From Strigamia acuminata (lineage: Eukaryota; Arthropoda; Chilopoda; Geophilomorpha; Linotaeniidae): 64,000 nucleotides of DNA. Numbering within the stretch: position 1 is the stretch's first letter; every line of letters starts with the position of its first letter. The position numbers were made by a program, and so were the translations under genes. The notes under the pieces were generated by a model. The model was not told where the DNA came from and ran no database searches. It saw only the letters and a list, made by a program, of their open reading frames with translations. Of the stretch, positions 56,248 through 64,000 are shown piece after piece. The stretch spans positions 3,534,001-3,598,000 of the forward strand of contig OX442322.1 of the NCBI GenBank assembly GCA_949358305.1, given 5' to 3'.

Positions 56248-59200
56248 ATGTGTTTTGTGCCATCACTAAATTTGTTAGTGAGTATGCTGTGGCTTGGTAG
56301 TGCAAATTTCGTGCAACAAGCGTTTTGTGCAATAAGAAGGTCTTTAACAGACAATGTGAGTGCCTGCAACAAGCAGACAATGGATGACACACACAAGGCA
56401 CAATTGGAGATGAAAACACACGAACAGAAGGTCTTTAACGGACAGGCAGTGTATAACACACTTAATGAACAATTGAAAAGGAAAATTAGTGTTCTTGGAA
56501 AAGAAAAATTTGATTTGTGTTTTGATTTTGACAAAAGTGTATTGTTATTAACCCATTTAGTTTGTAAGAGCGCATTAACAGAAAACATTGATGTTATGGC
56601 AGGGGCCATTAGTGATCTAGTTTTGACACTTTGTGCAATGCATATGCATGTGAGGGAAGCAAATGGGGTTAGCAGTAACAAAGTGCAGGGCACTGGTGAT
56701 GGTAATCAGAACAGCAACATGGTTGATTCAAATATGATTTTGAATGCCATGAATGATGTGCAAAACATCAAATCCCAACATGGATACGGGGATTTAGAAT
56801 ATTTGAACAAGGTTCAAATTAGAAAAGGAAATAAAGAATTGAATTTCACCACAATTAAAGGTGGTAACCCCCTTAATTCTGTTAAAATAAAGAAAGAAAC
56901 TAGGCCTAAATTGACAGAAATGGAACATTTGAACCAGGTTCGGAATAAAAGGAACGAGGGGAACAAAGTTAATCAAATTAACATTCAAGGTTCTTGTAGA
57001 CAGAATCGACAAAGGGTTTTTGTAAAAACCGGGAAAAAGAATCCTCCTCCTTTAGAACAGAATAGGGAATTGAACAAATTGGATTGTGCAACCACAATTA
57101 AAAGTGGTGACTCCCTTAATGGCAATAGTCGGAACAATAGAAATGCAAATAGATTTGCAAAAATGGAATTTTCGAACCGGATTCGAAATAGAAAGAGAGA
57201 GGGGGACCCGAATAGAATTGGTTCTTTGAAGGACATTCCAGGGAAGTCTAAAAGGGGTTTGAATAACCAAAAGTCAAGTATGACAACAGGAATTAGACAG
57301 AGTGATCCCTTAAATTCCGGTATTAAAAACCAGAAAAAGAATTCTAGGAATGGAAAGTTTAACAAAGACAGGGTTCTTCCAATCTCATTGTGGCATACCC
57401 GGATGGGGTATTTAAGTGAAGAAAGTATTTACGCTATGAATGGATCACAAGATGCTTTTGGTGTCCGATTAGAAGACACGGGGTCCACCCCTATAACGGG
57501 GGACTTTGAAAAGGCAAATATTTACCCAACACAAAGAGATAATGACAGGACAGCTTTAGAAGCTGTACATTTGAGTGTTTGGAGGGCCCCAACTAGGGAT
57601 AAATATATCATTATAATAGATGATTGTTCTAAATTCACATGGTTTAAACCATTAAAGGGAAACAGCATTTTAATAGAATTCCAGAATTGGTTAAATGAAA
57701 TTAAATGCTTGAGAGGAACTGTAAATGGAGTTTATTTGGGCCCTGGGATGGATTTTTCCCCAAAAGAATTAACAGCATGGGTAGAAACAATGAGAAATTT
57801 TGGGATTACAATTGACAGTGTACATTCTGAGAACCCAATGGCTGACTCCATCTCCAAGAGGGCCAACACAAATATTGTAAACAGAGTGGAAGATTTGATT
57901 GTAGAAAATAAATTTCCAGGTTATTTGTGGTTGGAGCTAGCCAACACAATAATATATTTAAGGAATAGAGCCCCCAGAATTAATTTGAACTGGAAATCCC
58001 CGTACAATGTGTTGTATGACCGGTGTGTATCGGTACGACATCTCAGATGCGTGGGGTCTAGAGTTAAAGTTGCCCACATTAATGATGGGAAAAGATATTT
58101 CTGGATGGGTGCTCTGATCGGGTATTCTAATTCACGAAGGAAATACCGGGTCTGGGACCCAGTAAAAAACAGAATTTTCCAAGTTTCTCGAAACAATATG
58201 AAGTTTTGTGAGTGGACTTATTGGCACGAGGGGGAAGTTAAACCCTCTCTGGAATTCTCCAATAAAGATGAAACTTTAGATAATATGGGAAATGTAGGAA
58301 TTGAAATTCCATCGAAGGTTGTTGGAGTGCCAATATCCCCTCAGCTGGAAGTGCTTTCCCCATTGGAAATGGAGTTTGAAATTCCCCCATTGTTGACTTA
58401 TGAAGAAGTTGGCATCAATGAGCGTATGTTTACTGGAAATGAGGGGGAAAATTTGGGGATGGTTGAATCAAATCAATGTGATCCACAGGTCGATTTTAGC
58501 AATGGAGGACAGAATGAGGAAATTAATTCGACATTGCAAATTCCCCCATTGTCGCTGAGTGAAGAAGTGGACTTTAATAAGTGTGGAAGTATTGCAAACG
58601 AGGGGGAACACTTAGAAACACTTGCCACAAGTGATGAAGAGATTTATGAGGAACTCACTTGCGAACAGGAATCTTCCTCTTTAGTGTACACAGTGGAAGA
58701 TGATATTTCCCCATCATCAGGCGAGGGTAAAATGATTGAGACAGAGGGAAAGTTTGAAAGAAAATTTAGTGATAAAGGAATTGATTTGCTAATGGGAATT
58801 CCTCCAGTGTTAGCACATGAGGAGATTGGCGTGAATGATTCCGAGATTATTGCAAACGAAAGAGAAGGATTGAAACAGTCTATATTGGATTTTGAGCCCA
58901 AATCTGATGAAGGGTTTAGACAGGCCGATTCCATGAAAGTTTGTGAGATTTGTTCGACGTCACTGGAAGATGACATTTCCCCAACACCGTTAGAGACACT
59001 GATAGATGTGGGTGAACATAAAGTCATTAGGACAGAGGGGGAATGTAGAAAGACCAAAAGACGTAAGAAAAGATGTAAGAAAAACAAAAATGTAGCTTTA
59101 ATAAAAACAAATGACATTGAATGTGAATTGATGGCTGGTGAGCCGGATTGTATTAGTTATGTCCTGACCGAAGTGGATGTGAAATTTGAAGAGCTAAGCG

Positions 59201-59274
59201 AACAGGATAAACAAACTATAATAGATGAGTTAGGATTCACATGGGATGAAAACTACATTTACCCCAAATATTAG
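56248..59274 (+). CDS. copia 4 protein: integrase-like domain without catalytic residues, no RT
   Basis: An intact frame of about 1008 codons from ATG 56248 (the frame is open further upstream with only non-ATG starts). Order: hydrophobic start; helical region; a basic region with recurring units (EYLNKVQIRK, EHLNQVRNKR, EFSNRIRNRK; TTIKGGNPLN, TTIKSGDSLN). Then LWHTRMGYLSEESI, a relic of the pre-integrase LWHxRLGH motif with the second His lost and no CxxC. Then an integrase-like core: HLSVW for HMDVCG (Ser at 57574), YLGPGMDF for RTDNGMEF (Gly at 57739), DSISKRANT for NGVSERLNQ (Lys at 57856). The integrase C-terminal part (YLRNRAP, RHLRCVGSR, GYSNSRRKYRVW) is kept. The last 350 residues are acidic repeats and a basic patch in place of RT and RNase H. 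The protein cannot catalyse integration; DNA/RNA binding or a structural role is possible. Confidence 0.85.
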   Translation: MCFVPSLNLLVSMLWLGSANFVQQAFCAIRRSLTDNVSACNKQTMDDTHKAQLEMKTHEQKVFNGQAVYNTLNEQLKRKISVLGKEKFDLCFDFDKSVLLLTHLVCKSALTENIDVMAGAISDLVLTLCAMHMHVREANGVSSNKVQGTGDGNQNSNMVDSNMILNAMNDVQNIKSQHGYGDLEYLNKVQIRKGNKELNFTTIKGGNPLNSVKIKKETRPKLTEMEHLNQVRNKRNEGNKVNQINIQGSCRQNRQRVFVKTGKKNPPPLEQNRELNKLDCATTIKSGDSLNGNSRNNRNANRFAKMEFSNRIRNRKREGDPNRIGSLKDIPGKSKRGLNNQKSSMTTGIRQSDPLNSGIKNQKKNSRNGKFNKDRVLPISLWHTRMGYLSEESIYAMNGSQDAFGVRLEDTGSTPITGDFEKANIYPTQRDNDRTALEAVHLSVWRAPTRDKYIIIIDDCSKFTWFKPLKGNSILIEFQNWLNEIKCLRGTVNGVYLGPGMDFSPKELTAWVETMRNFGITIDSVHSENPMADSISKRANTNIVNRVEDLIVENKFPGYLWLELANTIIYLRNRAPRINLNWKSPYNVLYDRCVSVRHLRCVGSRVKVAHINDGKRYFWMGALIGYSNSRRKYRVWDPVKNRIFQVSRNNMKFCEWTYWHEGEVKPSLEFSNKDETLDNMGNVGIEIPSKVVGVPISPQLEVLSPLEMEFEIPPLLTYEEVGINERMFTGNEGENLGMVESNQCDPQVDFSNGGQNEEINSTLQIPPLSLSEEVDFNKCGSIANEGEHLETLATSDEEIYEELTCEQESSSLVYTVEDDISPSSGEGKMIETEGKFERKFSDKGIDLLMGIPPVLAHEEIGVNDSEIIANEREGLKQSILDFEPKSDEGFRQADSMKVCEICSTSLEDDISPTPLETLIDVGEHKVIRTEGECRKTKRRKKRCKKNKNVALIKTNDIECELMAGEPDCISYVLTEVDVKFEELSEQDKQTIIDELGFTWDENYIYPKY

Positions 59275-59502
59275 AGGGGGAATGATGAAGATTGCATGTT
59301 AATCTAATTGGAGTCTTTGATCTCAGGCGTGTCATGGGCAAAAATAGTGTTACCGGTTTGCTTTTATGTCACAACCCTAGGTAATTATATATTCGGGGCG
59401 CATTCGGAGTAATGTCGCAGTGTCGGGGTTGTTTCAAGTTGTCAGGGTAGTGTCACATTGTTTTTGTCCCAGTGGGGCCCCATATGCTGCTCAGAGGGGG
59501 TA
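59275..59502 (+). other. copia 4 3' untranslated region and polypurine tract
   Basis: 216 nt of untranslated sequence and then AGAGGGGGTA (59493-59502) immediately before the second LTR copy. The ORF stop is itself followed by AGAGGGGGAATG. Confidence 0.75.
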
Positions 59503-59994
59503 TGTTGGAATTTGGAGCAGTCATATGGTGCCAGCTTGTTATTGTCGCATGTTTCTGGACATAGTGCGACAACGGCGCATTGCATTACCATTGTATTCTT
59601 GTCACGATGTCGAGCGCCAATTGTTATTAACTGGTATTGCGCGTGTTACGGTGCTACGGTTGGCGCATGCTTTGCAATGGTTAACGTTTGTGTCGTCTGC
59701 TCAGATGAGCTCTTATCGTTTAGTTTGCCCCAGCAGCTTATCCATTGTTAAGGCTGGTTTTATGTTGATTATTTACTTTGTTTTGTAAAGAACAAATCAA
59801 CCATCACTATGAATTGATTTGTTCTCATCTTTTATGTTTTGTAGACTTGAGAAGAACAAATCTCAAGTCATGACACTTGCTTTCTGTTTTCTGACAAATA
59901 AAGATGTCAGCCACCACTGGCTTAGAGTGGTGGTTTTAGCAATTCTGACTTTTTGGCTTCTCACATGCACTCACCACGGTTTGGACACTGATAA
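59503..59994 (+). repeat. copia 4 second LTR
   Basis: Copy of 54141-54632. It serves as 3' LTR of the first unit and 5' LTR of the partial second unit. Confidence 0.75.
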
Positions 59995-61230
59995 TGATAG
60001 CAGAGGATGGTTTTGGTGAGTGCTACGTTAATTTAACGCTCGGAATCGAATTCGCGACGAAATTCTGGCCGGGAACGTCTTGTACGCGTCGACGGGAATT
60101 GCCGGAGCGGCGGGCAGCACAAGAGCGACGACTTTTCCGACCGGACGAGCGAGTTTCGCGTGCTTCGTAAAGCAGCGAAGTCGGCGAATTGCGACCCGAA
60201 GCAGTGAGAAGCGATTGTCAACGAATTTGGCGGCGAAACAGCTTGGAATCATCGTGGGATTAGTTTCCTGGACTGCAGGAACATTAGAAAGTATTTATCG
60301 AATTTATTTGGTGAAAATAACACCGTTTTTTCGTTGTTTCAAATCCACGATGACGCGATATTCCAAGATGGCGGCCCCCAGTGTGGTTTGTGAAGACGCC
60401 CGAGTTTAGGTGGTTTTCGAGTCGTGCAGCGGATTACAACGTTGGATTTGCCACGCTAGTGGTGTAACAAGACACGACGAATCGTTTAAGAGTAGTTTCG
60501 GAAGGATTTGAGGACAATTTTCGGTCGAAAACGGAATTTTCGGGACGGCGACGATCGCGAACATATTTCGCAACGTTTTGGCGACGTCTCGAAGCACAGC
60601 GCACGTTTTGAATACGTGCCCACCGAAGCTGGCAACGTTTTGGAAACGTATTTTGGTGGATTTCGGTGGATTTATGTCAGTTTTTCGTTCCCGGGACACG
60701 ACACACGAGCGAAGACACTTCGGCGTCACATTCGACGATAAAGCGTCGAATATCAACGGATTTCAGCTGGAAATTACGTGGATTAGTGCCTGGAAATCAG
60801 GAAGAATTGCTAGAGACAGTAGGAACTCGAAATATAATTTATTTGTTGTATTTTTGCCGATTTTTTACCATGACGTGCGGTGCAGCCGAATCCAAGATGG
60901 CGCCGTCCATGCCAGTCTGGTGAAAACGAACGAGGATCGTTCACAGCTCGTCGTACGATTATCCCAGCGTGGAATTACGTCGTGTAGACGTTCTACGAGT
61001 GTGCAACTGACGTTTCAGCGACGTTACGGAATTTTTCTAGGACATTTCGAAGTATTTGGAGCATTTCTCGTTCGCGACGAGCGAAACGAGTGACGAATCG
61101 AGTTTAGCAGATCACGGATCAGCCCGGGACGGGTATCTGTGCTACGGTGGACAGGTTAAGTCTTGTGCCAGGTGCACAAGTGAATTGCAACGATTCGGAT
61201 CGACGTTCTAACGGCGTCTACGTGGGATTT
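59995..61230 (+). repeat. copia 4 second leader, truncated
   Basis: Copy of 54633-55870 including primer site and both YY1-like motifs (60363, 60892). It ends at ACGTGGGATTT, where X integrase sequence begins. The sequence after the left copy (TGCGACGCAAAA) is not found here. Confidence 0.8.
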
Positions 61231-61717
61231 CGAAGTCGTTTGCAGAGTGTTCGGAAGCCTTTGAATCGGATCCCCTAGGCCACTGATGGTAATGAAGGTT
61301 ATCATCGAATGTGACGGATTGCTGATTCGGGCTCGGAAACGATTCTTGAGGTTGCTGTGATGAAATTTTAATGGACTTCCGATAGGATTGGCGTTCGTCA
61401 ACTTTGACGTGAATCGACTCATAAACTTTGTTGTCGGTTGGGCTCCAAATCCTGTATCCACGGGTCCCGGTGGCATAGCCGACTAAATATCCCTCCCAGG
61501 CCCGCGGATCCAGCTTCTTGCGGCCTGGTGCGGTGTAGTGCACCCAGCACTTGGAACCGACTTTTCGTAGATGTCGTAACGAAAGGGCTCTCTGTCGCCA
61601 AAGGATGTACGGAACTTGATTGTTGAGACGAGAATGAGGGCACCGGTTCTTGATGTACGCGAACGTAACCGCGAGCTCGGCCCAGAGCGCTTCCGGCAAC
61701 TTGGTTTCGGATAAGAC
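61231..61717 (-). pseudogene. pol: X Pol: integrase C-terminal fragment
   Basis: The frame runs from the Y junction (LSETKLPEALWAELAVTFAY) through YIKNRCPHSRLN, SLRHLRKVGSKCWVHY, GYLVGYATGTRGYRIW, to about ASEHSANDFE at the junction with copia 4. It corresponds to the end of the copia integrase core and its C-terminal domain. Catalytic residues would lie to the right, beyond Y. About 200 or more residues between this point and the RT part at 51894 are missing. Confidence 0.82.
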
Positions 61718-62222
61718 TGTTGGTCAAAGGACCACCTAGTTAATCGTTGTCGAATGTTTGTTTCATAACAATGTTTATATTTCCTTTTTAAGATGTCAAA
61801 TGGGATATTTATCTATTGTTTACATTGTCCCATATAAGATTCCATACGTTATTTCCATCGCAAGATATGATTTGTTCTTTGCTTAATTATGTTTGTTAAT
61901 TATTGGCACCAGAGTGCCAAACTGGTATCTTTTCACTAATCCAAGATGGCGCAGCACACGGGCGTGTGCTGCTCAGACTGTATTTCCACTTCAAATGTAA
62001 AGTATTTTCATTTAATTAAACCAATTTATATTTTTACACAACGGTATTAAGACACTTTTTGTGTCATTTAGAGCGCATATAAGCGACCTTAAGTCGCGCG
62101 CACTGGTCGAAACCATTTGCGACGTATCGCCGTCGTTCGTGCGAGTAGCACGACGCCATATTGCGCCCATTTTCACGCTTCCAGTCGGCCTTCGGTCGAT
62201 AATTGCGCACTCCTCTGCTACA
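61718..62222 (+). repeat. Y 5' LTR (505 bp)
   Basis: Starts TGTTGGTCAAAGGACC and ends GCGCACTCCTCTGCTACA. TATA-like CATATAAG is at 62076-62083. CCAAGATGGCG is at 61941-61951, followed directly by a perfect hairpin (61952-61971). Further hairpins are at 62051-62065, 62083-62097, 62137-62153 and 62185-62199. Confidence 0.87.
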
Positions 62223-62224
62223 TT

Positions 62225-62242
62225 TGGTAGCAGAGGATGGTT
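62225..62242 (+). other. Y primer binding site, initiator tRNA-Met
   Basis: TGGTAGCAGAGGATGGTT is the exact complement of the animal initiator tRNA-Met 3' end, two bases after the LTR. It forms an inverted repeat with the LTR end CCTCTGCTACA. Confidence 0.85.
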
Positions 62243-63120
62243 GCTGCCTAATATAACATTCTTTTCGTTAATTTTCGACGTATTCGTCGCGAAATTCGCG
62301 ACTTGTGCGCCGAAACTTGTTTATTTGCAGGTACGACGATCCTCGCCTCGCCAGTTTCGTTTCTTGAACGTCAGCGACGTTACCACGACGTTTTGGATAG
62401 CCAGGGCTGTCCATTTCACCGCCATTCGTTTAATTTTGTCCGGAATTTTGCGGGTCTCGCAGATTTCGAGACAAAATCTTATTTATTTTCAGATTTTTCA
62501 CCAAACTGGATTTTCGACACTGCTTAGCACGAAGCGGCAGTTACAACGAGAACCGAGCACTCGTTGTTCGCGGCTTAGTTCCCCGGAGAACGGTCGTTAG
62601 CGTCGATCTTTTCAAGATTTTTCAGAAAAGCCTCGAATTTTTCGAGAAGAATCCGAATTTCGAATTCGGATTGCGTTTTCTAGCAGCTTTTCGAGAAAGC
62701 TGTCTTGTGCCTTCATTTGCACGAGCTTGCAACCGCAAGAGATTCACCTATTTCTCCTTCTTGTCGCATATATCATTGTTAGCATTTAAGGGGGATTTTG
62801 GAGTGGGTTTATTAGAATCCTTGGTGCCCTACGCTCGAGTCCGGGCAAGCACCATTGTATTCTGTAACAAGGCTGAGCCCTGCCTCACCTAGTGTTTCCG
62901 CGACCCCAGGTGGTCACAAAGGGCACTAGGGGGATACTTGTTACAGGTTGTCAGCCGATCTTAGAATTGGCTCCCAATTTGAAGGTTTCCGCCTCGAAAG
63001 TGATTGTGAAAGTGCTCCGAAACCGAGTGCGTCGTTTGTGCAGTGCCATTCAACAGTGCTTCACGTACCATTCCTTAAGTCAGTGTGTTCTTCGCGACGT
63101 GTCCAGTTTTCGACGTCATC
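62243..63120 (+). other. Y leader
   Basis: About 880 nt before gag. Open frames overlap it but no protein features are seen; called non-coding. Confidence 0.55.
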
Positions 63121-63321
63121 ATGAAGAAAGCGTCGGAATTATCGGGCGGAACGGTTCCCATACTCAGCGTTGGGAACTATGAGACGTGGCGCAGATCAAT
63201 GTGCATGCTACTAAAGTCCGAGGGTCTGTGGAGACACGTGACCGAAGAAAAGGAAGTCGAACATTTGGCAACTCTCACCGAAAAGGAAAAAGAGCGCTAC
63301 ATGACCAGAAAAGATAAAGCG
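63121..63321 (+). pseudogene. gag: Y Gag N-terminus, interrupted
   Basis: ATG at 63121 (MKKASELSGG) leads to VGNYETWRRSMCMLLKSEGLW, the usual copia Gag start (NY-x-W-x3-M-x-LL). It ends after about 67 codons at MTRKDKA, where the next insertion begins. Confidence 0.8.
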
Positions 63322-64000
63322 TGTGACGATTCTACTTTTGGCTGATTTATTAGCCATTTTAAGAGATAAATCGGTCAGAACAAGACGTTGTTAAGACTAA
63401 CAACAACCTAACCGAGATAAGCTACGAAATGTGCGCTAAATGAATAAAACAACGAAATGATACAAACTTACGGTTTTACTTGCTTGTTTCTACGAATACA
63501 AATGGTTCGGGGTTCTGGATACGTGTAAGCGGCGGCTACACTGGTTGAGGATCCGGGCGATGCACGAAGGGTACGGCTGACTTTGCGGCATCGTCACAAA
63601 TAACGCTACGGAGACGTATTTGGTCCGCAGCTCGAATATCTAATAATACGAAGAGTCCTTCGTATGGAAAGGAATATTCTGTAGAATATTCCAGGTCAAA
63701 TAAATACAAAGTGATTAGTGGAATACAACAAATGAATTGTTGTATAAATATTAATGGGGCGGGGACAGTCACGACAGTCGACAGGACCGTCGCGGGAGTT
63801 GTTGAAGCTCCATCCGCCAGCATGCCTTACGACGACAAGATCTCGTGATCAGGCGCCGAGTATTTGTTTGTACGCTTTTAGTCGCTATCGGTGGTACCAA
63901 CCACCAAGTAAACATTCCTATGGACTTGCCAATTACAGGATTACCAATACCTGGGTATTTTATTTAGCACAGTATTTGTAATACCGTTCACGGGATACCG
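63322..64000 (-). mobile_element. Probable W-type LTR, partial
   Basis: Begins TGTGACG exactly where the Y gag is interrupted, with flank AAGCG as possible target duplication. TGTGACG is the left-edge sequence of W LTRs. Further right, CGGGGTTCTGGATACG and a GCGGCGG..GGTTGAG stretch resemble W1 3668-3705 in order and spacing. No ORF. The element runs off the window. Confidence 0.45.

Larger units (their letters stand above)
54141..61230 (+). mobile_element. copia 4: young non-autonomous element with pseudo-integrase ORF, 1.5-copy structure
   Basis: 54141-55870 is repeated at 59503-61230 with one substitution (GCGGCAGG/GCGGCGGG near 54750/60112) and one extra A near the end. PBS-like sequence lies inside the repeat at 54633, so the simplest reading is LTR-leader-ORF-LTR-leader, a tandem of which the second copy is cut at 61230. 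A single 1.7-kb LTR is the alternative. It interrupts copia 3 at 54140, with flank GACTG (54136-54140). The right end is lost in a deletion that also removed copia 3 and X sequence. Confidence 0.8.
49997..61717 (-). mobile_element. copia X: minus-strand element hosting copia 3, copia 4 and Y
   Basis: 3' LTR 49997-50493, purine tract, RT/RNase H (50698-51894) and integrase C-terminus (61231-61717) are on the same strand and in the correct order. They are separated by copia 3, copia 4 and a deletion, and X is entered by Y at 61718. Flank GGTTT (49992-49996) lies in the Z leader. The 5' part of X would lie past the right edge of the window. Confidence 0.78.
61718..63321 (+). mobile_element. copia Y: 5' LTR, leader and gag start, inserted in X
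   Basis: Same family as X but in the opposite orientation. 5' LTR, primer site and gag start are present; it is interrupted at 63321 by a probable W-type LTR. Left flank AAGAC (61713-61717). Confidence 0.82.

Noticed and set aside
1-64000. Host protein-coding gene, tRNA or rRNA gene
   Set aside because: Every long frame with recognisable motifs belongs to a mobile element; the only tRNA-like sequences are short primer sites or LTR ends.

Overview
This is a eukaryotic, repeat-only window, most likely from an arthropod and probably an insect. Almost every base can be assigned to LTR retrotransposons of Ty3/gypsy and Ty1/copia type, to a long-LTR non-autonomous family (called W here), or to a large inverted-repeat DNA transposon. 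The arthropod guess rests on the retroelement types and a short (CCTAA)n tract at 10243-10271, which matches the insect telomere unit; no species can be named. I saw no convincing host gene, tRNA, rRNA or CRISPR array. Element names (W1, gypsy 1, copia 4 and so on) are local labels.

Layout: (1) 1-5310, W1, minus strand, with 1.9-kb LTRs and a small unknown protein. (2) 5408-10086, gypsy 1, plus strand: complete, intact, identical LTRs, 5-bp target duplication. (3) 10305-35032, W2, minus strand. Its left LTR is broken by copia 1 (10464-15124). Its body is split by gypsy 2 (18988-29629, plus), which is itself split by copia 2 (21614-27546, minus). A 1-kb inverted-repeat transposon lies at 30422-31431. 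(4) 35085-39862, fragments of gypsy D, gypsy C and element E, including two copies of a Ulp1/C48-type cysteine protease. (5) 39868-44749, an unassigned GC-rich unit with one unfamiliar ORF. (6) 44750-49484, gypsy B, minus, damaged. (7) 49516-64000, a deep copia nest: Z contains X; X contains copia 3 and Y; copia 3 contains copia 4; Y is entered at 63322 by a probable W-type LTR.

How the parts work together: each element uses its own LTR promoter/polyadenylation signals, a tRNA primer site (Ser-GCU-like in gypsy 1 and 2, Gln-like in W, initiator-Met-like in the copia group) and a purine tract. Nesting and target duplications give a relative order of insertion. W and copia 4 lack an enzymatic pol and must have been mobilised in trans.

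The most unusual items are: copia 4, a very young element whose 1008-codon intact ORF carries a copia-integrase-like domain with all three catalytic acidic residues replaced and no reverse transcriptase; the W family, which encodes a protein of repeated YC/EA-YV modules; the X/Y copia LTRs, which hold five position-conserved hairpins with compensatory changes; the Ulp1-like protease as last ORF before a 3' LTR; and CTCF-like and YY1-like motifs recurring across unrelated elements. All similarities were judged by eye and no alignment or database search was run.
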